This document shows, in pieces, positions 35,222 to 44,823 of a stretch of DNA of 64,000 bases; the first letter of the stretch is position 1, and each line of letters opens with the position of its first letter. The position numbers were made by a program, and so were the translations under genes. This stretch comes from Hydrogenophilus thermoluteolus (GTDB lineage: Bacteria; Pseudomonadota; Gammaproteobacteria; Burkholderiales; Rhodocyclaceae): positions 1,219,001-1,283,000 of the forward strand of contig NZ_AP018558.1 of the NCBI RefSeq assembly GCF_003574215.1. Reading direction: 5' to 3'. Under the pieces are notes generated by a model. It saw only the letters and a program-made list of their open reading frames with translations, had not been told where the DNA came from and ran no database searches.

Positions 35222-36475
35222 TTAGCGGTCGATTTCGCCGAAGACGATATCCATGGTGCCGATGATCGCAACGACGTCCGCAATCAAATGTCCGCGCGCC
35301 ATCTTGTCCATCGCCGAAAGGTGCGCAAACCCGGGGGCGCGCAGTTTGACCCGGTAGGGTTTGTTGGCACCATCGGAGATCGCGTAGACGCCGAACTCCC
35401 CTTTCGGATGTTCCACTGCGGCATAAACCTCACCTGGCGGCACGTGGATTCCTTCGGTCATCAACTTGAAATGGTGGATCAGCTCTTCCATCCCCGTTTT
35501 CATCTTCTCGCGGGGAGGCGGCGCCACTTTGTAATTGTCCGTGATCACCGGGCCGGGGTTTTTCCGCAACCAGTCGATGCACTGTTTGATGATGCGGTTC
35601 GATTGCCGCATCTCCTCCATGCGCACCAGGTAGCGGTCGTAACAGTCACCGTTGGACCCCACCGGGATATCGAATTCGAGCTGATCGTAGACTTCATAGG
35701 GCTGCTTCTTGCGCAGGTCCCACGCCACGCCAGAGCCGCGCAGCATCGGCCCGGTGAATCCCCACGCCAGCGCCTCTTCCGGGGAGACCACGCCGATCCC
35801 CACGGTCCGCTGTTTCCAGATGCGGTTGTCGGTAAGGAGCGTATGGTAGTCGTCGAGATACCCTTCGAACCGCTCACAGAAATCTTCCAGGAAGTCGAGC
35901 AGCGACCCTTCACGAGCGCGATTGAGCTCCTTGACCCGTTTTTCGTCTTTGTATTTGCTGACGGTGTATTTGGGCATTTCGTCCGGCAGGTCGCGGTACA
36001 CCCCGCCTGGGCGATAGTACGCTGCGTGCATCCGCGCACCGGAGACCGCCTCATACGCATCCATCAGATCTTCGCGCTCACGGAAGGTATAGAGCACCAT
36101 CGTCATCGCGCCGATATCGAGCGCATGGGTACCGATATTGAGAAGGTGGTTGAGGATGCGCGTGATTTCATCGAACATCACGCGGATGTACTGCGCGCGA
36201 ATCGGCACTTCGATCCCAAGCAGCCGCTCGATGGCCAGGCAGTAGGCGTGTTCGTTGCACATCATCGAGACGTAGTCCAACCGGTCCATATAGGGAACCG
36301 ATTGCACCCAGGTGCGGGTTTCCGCCAATTTTTCTGTACCGCGATGCAACAACCCGATGTGCGGGTCGGCGCGCACCACCACCTCCCCGTCGAGTTCGAG
36401 GATCAGGCGCAAGACACCGTGGGCCGACGGGTGCTGCGGCCCGAAGTTGATCGTAAAGTTCTTGATTTCGGCCAT
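35222..36475 (-). CDS. nuoD: NADH-quinone oxidoreductase subunit D
   Basis: The 49-kDa-type quinone-site subunit, 417 residues: NFGPQHPSAHGVLRLILELD and DPHIGLLHRGTEKL. ATG 36475 is preferred over GTG 36481, which overlaps the nuoC stop. nuoC and nuoD are separate genes here. Confidence 0.96.
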   Translation of the reverse strand: MAEIKNFTINFGPQHPSAHGVLRLILELDGEVVVRADPHIGLLHRGTEKLAETRTWVQSVPYMDRLDYVSMMCNEHAYCLAIERLLGIEVPIRAQYIRVMFDEITRILNHLLNIGTHALDIGAMTMVLYTFREREDLMDAYEAVSGARMHAAYYRPGGVYRDLPDEMPKYTVSKYKDEKRVKELNRAREGSLLDFLEDFCERFEGYLDDYHTLLTDNRIWKQRTVGIGVVSPEEALAWGFTGPMLRGSGVAWDLRKKQPYEVYDQLEFDIPVGSNGDCYDRYLVRMEEMRQSNRIIKQCIDWLRKNPGPVITDNYKVAPPPREKMKTGMEELIHHFKLMTEGIHVPPGEVYAAVEHPKGEFGVYAISDGANKPYRVKLRAPGFAHLSAMDKMARGHLIADVVAIIGTMDIVFGEIDR

Positions 36476-36477
36476 CG

Positions 36478-37068
36478 TCACACGTCCCCGTAGTTCGCTT
36501 CACGGACGATTCGCGGCGTGTTTTCGCGCGGCTCGATCGTCACCGGTTGATAGACGACGCGCCCTTTCTCCGGGTCGTAACGCATTTCGACATGGCCGGT
36601 CACCGGGAAGTCTTTGCGCAGGGGGTGGCCGACGAATCCGTAATCGGTCAAAATGCGCCGCAAATCGGGGTGCCCTTCGAAGAGGATCCCAAAGAGGTCG
36701 AACGCTTCGCGTTCATACCAATCGACACTGGGCCAGATCTCGATCAACGAAGGAAGGGTCGGCCAGTCGTCGTCTACCGCAAAGGTCTTCAGCCGCAACC
36801 TTACGTTATGGGTGAGCGAAAGCAGATGGACGGCAACGGCGAAACGCGGTCCCACCCACGGACGGTTCGCGTAGGTGGCATAGTCGATACCGGAAAGGTC
36901 GATCAACTGTTCGAACGCAAAATCGGAATCGTCGCGCAACGTTTGCGCGATCGCCAGATAGTTTTCCTTGTCGACGGTCATCGTCACTTCCCCGTGGTGC
37001 TCCTGCACCACGACTTGATCGCCGAACCGGTTCCGCAGTCGTTGCGCCAAAGCTTCGGTTCTTTTCAT
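36478..37068 (-). CDS. nuoC: NADH-quinone oxidoreductase subunit C
   Basis: The 30-kDa-type subunit, 196 residues. WYEREAFDLFGILFEGHPDL and RRILTDYGFVGHPLRKDFPV are the family signature. It ends where nuoD begins. Confidence 0.97.
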   Translation of the reverse strand: MKRTEALAQRLRNRFGDQVVVQEHHGEVTMTVDKENYLAIAQTLRDDSDFAFEQLIDLSGIDYATYANRPWVGPRFAVAVHLLSLTHNVRLRLKTFAVDDDWPTLPSLIEIWPSVDWYEREAFDLFGILFEGHPDLRRILTDYGFVGHPLRKDFPVTGHVEMRYDPEKGRVVYQPVTIEPRENTPRIVREANYGDV

Positions 37069-37082
37069 CGACGCCCCCTAGG

Positions 37083-37562
37083 CTACGTGCGCGCGATCGT
37101 GGACGTGCGCTTGATTTTGTTCTGAAGCTGAATGATGCCGTACAAAAGCGCTTCAGCCGTTGGCGGACAGCCGGGAACGTAGACATCGACCGGCACGATG
37201 CGGTCACAACCGCGCACCACGGAATAGGAATAGTGGTAATAGCCGCCCCCGTTGGCGCAGGACCCCATCGAGATCACCCACCGCGGCTCGGGCATTTGGT
37301 CATAGACTTTGCGCAATGCGGGTGCCATTTTGTTGCAGAGCGTCCCCGCAACGATCATGAGATCCGATTGTCGCGGGCTGGGACGAAAAACGACACCGAA
37401 GCGGTCGAGATCGTAACGCGAACAGCCAGCATGAATCATCTCGACGGCGCAACACGCCAACCCGAAGGTCATCGGCCACAGCGACCCCGTCCGCGTCCAG
37501 TTGATGACCGTATCGAGCGACGTGGTCATGAACCCTTCGCGCATCACTCCTTCAATGCCCAT
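37083..37562 (-). CDS. nuoB: NADH-quinone oxidoreductase subunit B
   Basis: Carries cluster N2, which donates to quinone. 159 residues with the adjacent cysteines in FGLACCAVEM, plus GSCANGGGYYHYSYSVVRGC and PGCPPTAEALL. It follows nuoA by 3 bases. Confidence 0.98.
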   Translation of the reverse strand: MGIEGVMREGFMTTSLDTVINWTRTGSLWPMTFGLACCAVEMIHAGCSRYDLDRFGVVFRPSPRQSDLMIVAGTLCNKMAPALRKVYDQMPEPRWVISMGSCANGGGYYHYSYSVVRGCDRIVPVDVYVPGCPPTAEALLYGIIQLQNKIKRTSTIART

Positions 37563-37565
37563 CGC

Positions 37566-37937
37566 TCACTCCCAATCGAGCGCGCCGTTCTTCCATTCGA
37601 CCGCATAGCCCAAGACCAACACGGCGAGGAAGATCAGCACGGTAGTAAAAGCGTACCAGGCGTTTGCGCCTGCAGTGATCATTTCATTGAACGTAACGCC
37701 CCACGGAAACAAGAGCGCGATTTCCAAGTCGAACAGAATGAACAGGATCGCAATCAGGTAATAGCGAACGTCGAATTTGATACGGGCGTCTTCGAACGGC
37801 TCGAAACCGCATTCGTAGGGGGAGTATTTTTCGGGATCAGGACGGCGTGGGCCAAGGATCCACCCAAACACCATCGGCAGTACGCCGATCGCCAGCGCGA
37901 CTACCAGGAAAACCAGGACCGGAAAGTAGCTTTCCAT
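37566..37937 (-). CDS. nuoA: NADH-quinone oxidoreductase subunit A
   Basis: A 123-residue, three-helix subunit and first gene of the 14-gene operon. YSPYECGFEPFEDARIKFDV is diagnostic. GAGGAG precedes ATG 37937. Confidence 0.97.
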   Translation of the reverse strand: MESYFPVLVFLVVALAIGVLPMVFGWILGPRRPDPEKYSPYECGFEPFEDARIKFDVRYYLIAILFILFDLEIALLFPWGVTFNEMITAGANAWYAFTTVLIFLAVLVLGYAVEWKNGALDWE

Positions 37938-38070
37938 TACGGCCGCTCCTCATCTTCGGGCGACCGATAGGATACACCTTTTTGGTTCTAAATGCAGCGC
38001 GAAGCCAAAAAACAAGCTATCAAAAAAATCTAAGTTATTTGAATTTTTTTTGATAAAAATTCTTTTTGCA
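37938..38070 (-). promoter_or_regulatory. AT-rich nuo leader/promoter region
   Basis: Clearly A/T-richer than its surroundings, especially 38020-38070, with several poly-A/T tracts that could act as an UP element. No single -35/-10 pair is convincing. It is bounded by the tRNA terminator, so the nuo promoter must lie here unless there is readthrough. Confidence 0.45.
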
Positions 38071-38105
38071 ACAAAAAAAGCCGCTCATGAGCGGCTTTTT
38101 TTGTT
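38071..38105 (-). terminator. Intrinsic terminator after tRNA-Leu
   Basis: A perfect palindromic stem, AAAAAAAGCCGCTC-ATGA-type centre followed by seven Ts on the minus strand. It immediately follows the CCA end of the tRNA. Confidence 0.93.
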
Positions 38106-38190
38106 TGGTGCCGACGGTGAGATTCGAACTCACACGGCTTTCGCCACCACCCCCTCAAGATGGCGTGTCTACCAATTCCACCACGTCGGC
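38106..38190 (-). tRNA. tRNA-Leu (anticodon GAG)
   Basis: An 85-nt class II tRNA with encoded CCA (38108-38106). The acceptor GCCGACG pairs with CGTCGGC, the anticodon arm is CCATC-TTGAGGG-GGTGG with anticodon GAG, a variable arm follows, and the T arm holds GTTCGAATC. It lies between secG and nuoA, a common arrangement. Confidence 0.95.
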
Positions 38191-38203
38191 AGCAACGAAG
38201 CGA

Positions 38204-38231
38204 ATTATACCGGAATTTTGCCGCAGCGCAA
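38204..38231 (-). promoter_or_regulatory. Promoter of tRNA-Leu
   Basis: Minus strand TTGCGC, 16 bases, TATAAT. The -10 ends 13 bases before the tRNA 5' end. Confidence 0.6.
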
Positions 38232-38244
38232 TACCTCGCACCAG

Positions 38245-38589
38245 TCACTCAGGGATTTTCGACTCCGGTGCTGGCGATTGTTGTTGCGGTTGCGGTGCAG
38301 CAGCGCCAGCGTCCTGTTGCATCACGCTCGATGGCGCAGAAAGATGCGTTTTGCTCGCGAGGTAGGTCATCGCGAGACTGGTCAGGAAGAAAACCGTGGC
38401 GAGGATCGCGGTGGTTCGGCTCAAAAAGGTAGCTCCGCCGGAGGCCCCAAAAAGACTCGCCGAGCTTCCGCCCCCAAACGCGGCACCGGCATCGGCGCCC
38501 TTGCCGTGTTGCAACAGCACCAGAATGATCAATGCCACGGCAACGACTAGGTGAATCGTCAGAACGATCGAAAAAGCCAAACTACCCAT
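38245..38589 (-). CDS. secG: Preprotein translocase subunit SecG
   Basis: A 114-residue, two-helix inner-membrane protein of the SecYEG channel. The conserved loop HGKGADAGAAFGGGSSASLF is present. The tail is rich in Ala, Pro and Gln. AAGGAG precedes ATG 38589. It follows tpiA by 2 bases. Confidence 0.95.
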   Translation of the reverse strand: MGSLAFSIVLTIHLVVAVALIILVLLQHGKGADAGAAFGGGSSASLFGASGGATFLSRTTAILATVFFLTSLAMTYLASKTHLSAPSSVMQQDAGAAAPQPQQQSPAPESKIPE

Positions 38590-38591
38590 TG

Positions 38592-39332
38592 TTACTCCTT
38601 TTCAGCAGCCGCGACGATCGCGGCAAATTCCATAGCACTCAACGACGCGCCGCCGATCAGCCCACCATCACACCCTTCGACGGTAAACAGTTCCGCAGCG
38701 TTACCCCCTTTGACACTTCCCCCGTAGAGAATGGGAAGGTCTGAGCGCGCCCCAACCTCAGAAAGCACCGTGCGCAACCAACCATGCGCCGCAGCAACGT
38801 CTTCGGGCGTGGCATTGCGTCCGGTTCCAATTGCCCAAACCGGTTCGTACGCAATGAGAACGTTTTCGACCGCTGCGGCACCGACGATTTCGACCACCTC
38901 GACGATCTGCTGACGCAATACGTCTTGCCAGGCGCCGCGCTCCCGCTCTTCCAGCGTCTCACCAACACACCAGATCGGCGTAATCGCCACCGCATTGAGC
39001 CGCTGGATCTTTTCTGCGATCTGCGCATTGGTTTCGCCGAAATATTGCCGCCGTTCCGAATGACCGACGATGGTCAACCGGCATCCGAAATCACACAACA
39101 TTTCGGCGTGGACTTCACCGGTATAGGCCCCAGGGCCGAACGGGCTGACATTCTGTGCGCCCCAGAGCACCTTGCTCTCTTGCAACATACGCTGTGCTTG
39201 CGCCAGATAAGGGAACGGCACGCAGACCCCTACACGCGTATTCTCGCAAACTAGCGCTTTGAGCGCGACGAGTAGCGCTTCGTTCTGCGACCATGCGCCG
39301 TTCGATTTCCAGTTACCGATAACCCATTTCAT
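38592..39332 (-). CDS. tpiA: Triosephosphate isomerase
   Basis: Interconverts DHAP and GAP. 246 residues: IGNWKSNG (Asn, Lys), VGHSERR (electrophilic His), AYEPVWAIGTG (catalytic Glu). Operon with glmM upstream (29-base gap) and secG downstream. Confidence 0.98.
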   Translation of the reverse strand: MKWVIGNWKSNGAWSQNEALLVALKALVCENTRVGVCVPFPYLAQAQRMLQESKVLWGAQNVSPFGPGAYTGEVHAEMLCDFGCRLTIVGHSERRQYFGETNAQIAEKIQRLNAVAITPIWCVGETLEERERGAWQDVLRQQIVEVVEIVGAAAVENVLIAYEPVWAIGTGRNATPEDVAAAHGWLRTVLSEVGARSDLPILYGGSVKGGNAAELFTVEGCDGGLIGGASLSAMEFAAIVAAAEKE

Positions 39333-39361
39333 GGAAAAAACTCCTCACCCCAATCAAACCA

Positions 39362-40720
39362 TCACCGACGCACCTGCTCGGCGATCCGTTCCGCGGTTTC
39401 CGCAAGCGCCGCTACGATAGCGTCGACCACCGCCGCCTCTTCCCCTTCGACCATGATGCGCAAAAGCGGCTCGGTGCCCGAAGGGCGGATCAGAATCCGT
39501 CCACGATCGGCCAGTTCGGATTGGGCACGCGCTACGGCGTCCCGAAGCGCCCCGTGGGCTTGCCAGTCCTCTCCCTTGGGCCAGACGACATTGCGCAACC
39601 TTTGGGGGTAGGTCTGTAACGGCGCGGTCCATTCCGCCAAGGTGGTCTCATGGCGCACCAACGCGGCCAGGACCTGCAACGCGCTGACGATCCCGTCGCC
39701 CGTGGTGTGTTTGTCCAAACAGAGGATATGCCCCGAATTCTCCCCACCGTAGCACCAACCCCGTTCGCGCAAACGCTCCGCGACGAAACGATCGCCCACC
39801 GCGGTCCGTTCAAGCGGCACACCGTAGGCAGCGAGCGCACGCTCCAACCCCAAATTGGTCATCACCGTTCCCACGACACCGGGCACGGCAACCCCCGCAG
39901 CCAAACGGTCGCGAACGATCGCGAACAACAGGGCGTCGCCATCGTACAACCGCCCTTCCCGGTCAATCATCACCACGCGATCCCCGTCACCGTCGAACGC
40001 GATCCCAAGGTCTGCCTGGTGCGCTTCGACCGCGCGTTGCAAAGCATCTGGATGGGTCGCACCCACCGCGCGGTTGATGTTGAAGCCATCCGGTTCTGCG
40101 CCGATCACCGTGGTCTTCGCGCCCAATTCGTGAAAAACGTGCGGCGCTACCTGGTACGTTGCGCCATGAGCGCAATCAAGCACCAGGTGCCAGCCATCGA
40201 GCGTAAGGTCCGCGGGAAAAGTATTCTTACAAAATTCGATGTAACGCCCTGAGGCGTCGTCGATTCGCTTCGCTTTGCCCAACGCGTCTGCTGTAACCGA
40301 TTCGACGGGCGCTTCCAGCCACTCTTCGATCTGTACTTCCAGCGCGTCGTCGAGTTTCGTCCCCGCTGCGGAGAAAAATTTGATTCCGTTGTCGTAATAG
40401 GGGTTGTGCGACGCGCTGACGACGATTCCTGCATCGAGCCGCATCGCCCTAGTGAGGTAGGCGATCCCCGGTGTCGGCAAAGGCCCTGTCAGCAAGACGT
40501 CTACTCCGCTACTGGCTAACCCCGCTTCGAGTGCCGCTTCCAGCAGATAACCAGAAACCCGCGTGTCTTTGCCAATCACAACCGTCGGACGCCGCAAACC
40601 GGTATGAGCGCGTGCCAAAACCTTGCCTGCGGCAAAGCCCAGCCGAACGACGAAATCGGGTGCAAGGTGGGGATCCCCGATGCGCCCGCGGATGCCGTCG
40701 GTACCAAACCAGCGTGCCAT
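39362..40720 (-). CDS. glmM: Phosphoglucosamine mutase
   Basis: Makes glucosamine-1-phosphate for UDP-GlcNAc. 452 residues: VVSASHNPYYDNGIKFF (phosphoserine loop), FDGDGDRVVM (metal loop), RPSGTEPLLRIMVEG (phosphate binding). Usual ftsH-folP-glmM order is kept. Confidence 0.97.
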   Translation of the reverse strand: MARWFGTDGIRGRIGDPHLAPDFVVRLGFAAGKVLARAHTGLRRPTVVIGKDTRVSGYLLEAALEAGLASSGVDVLLTGPLPTPGIAYLTRAMRLDAGIVVSASHNPYYDNGIKFFSAAGTKLDDALEVQIEEWLEAPVESVTADALGKAKRIDDASGRYIEFCKNTFPADLTLDGWHLVLDCAHGATYQVAPHVFHELGAKTTVIGAEPDGFNINRAVGATHPDALQRAVEAHQADLGIAFDGDGDRVVMIDREGRLYDGDALLFAIVRDRLAAGVAVPGVVGTVMTNLGLERALAAYGVPLERTAVGDRFVAERLRERGWCYGGENSGHILCLDKHTTGDGIVSALQVLAALVRHETTLAEWTAPLQTYPQRLRNVVWPKGEDWQAHGALRDAVARAQSELADRGRILIRPSGTEPLLRIMVEGEEAAVVDAIVAALAETAERIAEQVRR

Positions 40721-40789
40721 AGGTTACCCAGTTCAAAAAAGTGCCATTGTACCAGGGGGATCGTACAAAGCCGCTGTTTCGCTACGCGT

Positions 40790-41641
40790 TCACGCCAGCG
40801 CACGCCAAACGCGCAGTGCATCGACCGTCGCCGCGACATCGTGCACCCGCACGATCGAAGCGCCCAACGCCACCGCTTTGAGCGCGGCGGCAACACTGCC
40901 AAAGACGCGCGCCTTGGGTTCGTCACGACCGGTGATCGCCTGAATCATCCGTTTGCGCGAAACACCAACGAGGACGGGATACGATGCGACAAAACGCGGC
41001 AACGCGCGAAACAGCGCCACGTTGTGTTCCAACGTCTTCCCAAAACCAAAGCCGGGATCCCAGACGATGCGGGCAGGGGCCACCCCTGCCGCTTCAAGCG
41101 CGCGGGTCTGGGCATTGAGAAACGCATATACTTCACCGACCACATCGTCGTAGTGCGGTGCCGCTTGCATCGTTTGCGGCTCCCCTTTCATGTGCATCAC
41201 ACACAAGCCACACCCGCTCTGCGCAGCGACCCGAACCGCGTCAGCAGTGCGAAAGCCCGAAACATCGTTGAGGATGTCCGCACCGAGTTCGACGGCACGC
41301 GCCATGACCTCTGGTTTACGGGTATCGACCGAGATCGCGACTGGCCACTTCGTGACTGCCCGCAGCACCGGCTCCAACCGTTGCCATTCCACCTCTGCTG
41401 GGACAGGCTGCGCCCCCGGCCGGGTCGATTCGGCACCGAAATCGAGCACTGCGGCGCCCGCTTCGACCGCGGCCTCGGCCTGCTTGAGTGCCGCTGTAAC
41501 GTCGGCGTCCACCCCATCGCCTGAGAACGAATCGGGCGTGAGGTTGACGATCGCCATCACGAGCGGTTCGTGCAACGACAAACGGAAACGCCCCGCGCGC
41601 CAAACGCGGGGCTGAAGGGAATCGACCGTTTTGGGTTTCAT
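40790..41641 (-). CDS. folP: Dihydropteroate synthase
   Basis: Joins pABA to the pterin pyrophosphate in folate synthesis. 283 residues: VNLTPDSFSGDG, DVSGFR, DPGFGFGK and GVSRKRMI. ATG 41641 (MKPKTVDS) is preferred; an upstream in-frame start would lie inside ftsH. It is 19 bases after ftsH. Confidence 0.95.
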   Translation of the reverse strand: MKPKTVDSLQPRVWRAGRFRLSLHEPLVMAIVNLTPDSFSGDGVDADVTAALKQAEAAVEAGAAVLDFGAESTRPGAQPVPAEVEWQRLEPVLRAVTKWPVAISVDTRKPEVMARAVELGADILNDVSGFRTADAVRVAAQSGCGLCVMHMKGEPQTMQAAPHYDDVVGEVYAFLNAQTRALEAAGVAPARIVWDPGFGFGKTLEHNVALFRALPRFVASYPVLVGVSRKRMIQAITGRDEPKARVFGSVAAALKAVALGASIVRVHDVAATVDALRVWRALA

Positions 41642-41660
41642 CGACGGTTTTTCACCGCGT

Positions 41661-43616
41661 TCATCCAGCCGGTTCCGCTTCGGGCGGCTGCCCGCCAGGC
41701 GAAGCGGGGCGCGTCCCTTTTTCTTCTTGTGCCGATGCGTCGGCAACTACCCCTTCCCCGCTCGGCGGCGTTGCGTTGCGCTGGTTCGTGTCTGATTTTT
41801 TTGGCGGGCGCGGCGGTTTTCCCGCCATGATGTCGTCGATCTGGTCGGCGTCGAGCGTCTCATATTCGAGCAGCGCTTCGGCCAGCGCGATGACTTTGTC
41901 CCGGTTCTCTTCGATCAAGCGGCGCGCGAGCGCGTATTGCTCGTCGATGATGCGGCGCACTTCGGCGTCGACCTTTTGCATCGTTGCTTCAGAGATGTTG
42001 CGGTGGGTGGTCACGGCGCGACCAAGGAAAATTTCCCCTTCCTCTTCGCCATAGACCATCGGCCCCAGGATATCGGACATTCCCCACTGGGTGACCATTT
42101 TGCGCGCGATATCGGTTGCCCGTTGAAAGTCGTTCGACGCCCCCGTTGTCATCTGGTTCATGAAGATCTCTTCGCAGATCCGTCCGCCGAACAGAACCGC
42201 GATCGTGTTCAGCAGCCGTTCTTTGTCCTGACTGTAGCGGTCGCCCTCCGGGAGCTGCATCGTCACCCCCAGCGCACGGCCGCGCGGGATGATCGTCACC
42301 TTGTGCACCGGGTCGGTTTTGGGCAGGAGCTTCGCGACTACAACGTGCCCAGCTTCGTGGTACGCAGTATTGCGCCGCTCCTCTTCGCTCATCACCATCG
42401 AGCGCCGCTCCGGCCCCATCAGGATCTTGTCTTTCGCGCGCTCGAAGTCCTCCATTTCAACATAGCGCTTGTTCGCGCGGGCAGCAAAGAGCGCGGCCTC
42501 ATTGACCAGATTGGCGAGATCGGCGCCCGAAAAGCCAGGCGTGCCCCGCGCGATGATCGCGGGGTCGACGTCTTGCCCCAACGCGATTTTGCGCATATGG
42601 ACCTTGAGGATCTGCTCACGACCCCGTACGTCGGGTAGCGACACCACCACTTGCCGGTCGAAACGGCCCGGCCGCAAGAGCGCCGGATCGAGCACATCCG
42701 GACGGTTGGTCGCAGCGATCACGATGATGCCGCTGCTGCCTTCGAAGCCATCCATTTCGACCAGGAGTTGGTTAAGGGTCTGTTCGCGTTCGTCGTTGCC
42801 ACCGCCCAACCCGGCCCCCCGCTGCCGTCCGACCGCGTCGATCTCATCGATAAAGATGATGCACGGGGCGTGTTTTTTCGCTTGTTCGAACATGTCGCGC
42901 ACCCGCGCGGCACCGACACCGACGAACATTTCGACGAAGTCAGAACCGGAGATGCTGAAAAACGGTACTTTCGCTTCACCTGCGATCGCTTTGGCCAACA
43001 GTGTCTTCCCGGTTCCCGGAGGGCCGACCATCAACACCCCTTTCGGGATGCGTCCACCCAGTTGCTGGAATTTGCTGGGGTCTTTCAAAAAGTCGACGAG
43101 CTCTTGCACCTCCTCTTTGGCCTCATCGCAACCGGCGACATCGGCAAAGGTGACGGTATTGCTCGATTCATCGAGCAATCGCGCCCGCGACTTCCCGAAC
43201 GAGAACGCGCCCCCTTTCCCGCCACCGCTCATCTGCCGCATGAAATAGACCCAGACCGCGATGAGCAAGAGCATCGGAAACCAAGAAACGAAGATGTTGG
43301 TAAGCAGCGATTGCCCTTCGTCCGGCTTCGTCGCGGCAATCGAAACGCCGTATTTCATCAGGTCGGAAACCATCCACAGATCCATCGGCGGAGCATAGAC
43401 GGTCACTTGACGACCATCGTTCATCAGGGCGCGTACCGTTCGCCCATCGATGATCGCCTTCGTTACCTTCCCCTCTTTCGCCGCTTCCATGAATTGGGAG
43501 TATTCCATGGTCGACGCCGGCGCGGTGCGGTCGTTGAATTGGTTGAACACCGTCATCAGCACCATGCCGATGACGAGCCAAATCGCTAGATTGCGAAAAA
43601 AACTGTTGCCGTTCAA
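41661..43616 (-). CDS. ftsH: ATP-dependent zinc metalloprotease FtsH
   Basis: Membrane-anchored AAA protease of 651 residues. Two N-terminal transmembrane helices flank a periplasmic domain, then Walker A GPPGTGKT, Walker B IIFIDEIDAVG, the second region of homology, and zinc motif HEAGH. The start is TTG 43616 with AGAAGGAG 8 bases before. The Pro/Glu-rich tail is long. Confidence 0.97.
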   Translation of the reverse strand: MNGNSFFRNLAIWLVIGMVLMTVFNQFNDRTAPASTMEYSQFMEAAKEGKVTKAIIDGRTVRALMNDGRQVTVYAPPMDLWMVSDLMKYGVSIAATKPDEGQSLLTNIFVSWFPMLLLIAVWVYFMRQMSGGGKGGAFSFGKSRARLLDESSNTVTFADVAGCDEAKEEVQELVDFLKDPSKFQQLGGRIPKGVLMVGPPGTGKTLLAKAIAGEAKVPFFSISGSDFVEMFVGVGAARVRDMFEQAKKHAPCIIFIDEIDAVGRQRGAGLGGGNDEREQTLNQLLVEMDGFEGSSGIIVIAATNRPDVLDPALLRPGRFDRQVVVSLPDVRGREQILKVHMRKIALGQDVDPAIIARGTPGFSGADLANLVNEAALFAARANKRYVEMEDFERAKDKILMGPERRSMVMSEEERRNTAYHEAGHVVVAKLLPKTDPVHKVTIIPRGRALGVTMQLPEGDRYSQDKERLLNTIAVLFGGRICEEIFMNQMTTGASNDFQRATDIARKMVTQWGMSDILGPMVYGEEEGEIFLGRAVTTHRNISEATMQKVDAEVRRIIDEQYALARRLIEENRDKVIALAEALLEYETLDADQIDDIMAGKPPRPPKKSDTNQRNATPPSGEGVVADASAQEEKGTRPASPGGQPPEAEPAG

Positions 43617-43743
43617 AGGGGGACTCCTTCTACCTACCTACGCACGATTCGCATCTTCGAGTCGATTCTAACCGCTTGGGTTCCACACGGCAATAGAAAA
43701 ATTCGATCGCCACGATAGGATCTATGCGCTGTCCATGACGAGA

Positions 43744-44367
43744 TCAGCGCCTTTTGGGTCGTTTACCCAAGAAATAGAGCTCGCTGCTTTCCGAACGGGA
43801 CGCTTTGGGTTTGCGCGGGAGCACCGTGTGGAACGCGCTTTGCAGCTGCTGCCGGTACGCGTCGATCCCTGGGCCCTGGAACACTTTGACGAGGAAGGCA
43901 CCGTTTGGTGTCAGATGCTCGAGCGCAAACGCCAACGCCAATTCGGCAAGATGAAAACTTTTTGCCGCATCGGTGATCGCGATACCGGAGAGGTTGGGCG
44001 CCATATCGGAAAGCACGAGATCGACCGGTTGTCCCTCGAGCGCCTGTTCCAGGGCGTTCAGGACCGTTTCGTCGGTGAAATCTCCTTGGATCACCGTCAC
44101 ACCGGGAAGCGACACGATCGGCAAGCGATCAAGCGCAAAGACCTTGCCGGTTGGCGCGACCCGAGCGGCGGCAATCTGCGACCATGCCCCAGGCGCTGCC
44201 CCCAGATCGACCACCCGCATCCCGGGTTGCAGCAAGCGATCTTTTTCGTCGATCTCGAGGAGCTTGTACGCAGCCCGCGAACGGTACCCTTCCTGTACGG
44301 CGCGCTGGACATAGGGGTCGTGCACATGCCGGTCGAGCCAAGCTTTTTTGCTGCGGTGTTTTTTCAT
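43744..44367 (-). CDS. rlmE: 23S rRNA 2'-O-methyltransferase RlmE
   Basis: Methylates U2552 of 23S rRNA. 207 residues: the SAM loop VDLGAAPGAWSQIA and catalytic K-D-K-E positions (RAAYKLLEIDEK, SDMAPNLSG, FLVKVFQG). It is 127 bases upstream of ftsH and divergent from yhbY, the standard layout. Confidence 0.96.
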   Translation of the reverse strand: MKKHRSKKAWLDRHVHDPYVQRAVQEGYRSRAAYKLLEIDEKDRLLQPGMRVVDLGAAPGAWSQIAAARVAPTGKVFALDRLPIVSLPGVTVIQGDFTDETVLNALEQALEGQPVDLVLSDMAPNLSGIAITDAAKSFHLAELALAFALEHLTPNGAFLVKVFQGPGIDAYRQQLQSAFHTVLPRKPKASRSESSELYFLGKRPKRR

Positions 44368-44383
44368 GTGGACTCAGGTTTTC

Positions 44384-44392
44384 TGCGATAAT
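44384..44392 (+). promoter_or_regulatory. Extended -10 for yhbY
   Basis: TG-C-GATAAT located 35 bases before ATG 44428, within the rlmE-yhbY divergent gap. Confidence 0.45.
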
Positions 44393-44427
44393 TGCAAGTT
44401 CCGCGTATCGTGAAAGAACGATCCACC

Positions 44428-44823
44428 ATGGCTGCACTGACAATCGATTCCGACCAGCGAAGAGCCTTGCGGGCGCAGGCCCACCATTTGAAACCGGTCG
44501 TGATGATCGCCAGCAAAGGGCTAACGCCAGCCGTGCTGGCCGAAATCGACCGGGCGCTCACGGCGCACGAATTGATCAAAATCCGTGTTACGGGAGCCGA
44601 ACGCGACATTCGCGCCCAATATCTGGAAACGATTTGCGACACGCTCGATTGCGCTCCGGTCCAGTTGTTGGGTAATCTGCTCCTTGTTTGGCGCCCCAAC
44701 CCAGAAAAGCGCGCAGAAACGCCACGCGCATCTCGTGCGAAAACCGCTGATAACAACAACGCTGCCGCGTTCGTTCGGCGCGCACGTCGGCAAGCCCTGA
44801 CGAAAAAACGGAATCACTCGTAA
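44428..44823 (+). CDS. yhbY: YhbY/CRS1 RNA-binding protein
   Basis: A 131-residue CRM-domain protein bound to pre-50S particles: LRAQAHHLKPVVMIASKGLT and KIRVTGAERDIR. The basic C-terminal tail ends in RRARRQALTKKRNHS. ATG 44428 matches the family start. It overlaps the greA end by 10 bases (convergent). Confidence 0.92.
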   Translation: MAALTIDSDQRRALRAQAHHLKPVVMIASKGLTPAVLAEIDRALTAHELIKIRVTGAERDIRAQYLETICDTLDCAPVQLLGNLLLVWRPNPEKRAETPRASRAKTADNNNAAAFVRRARRQALTKKRNHS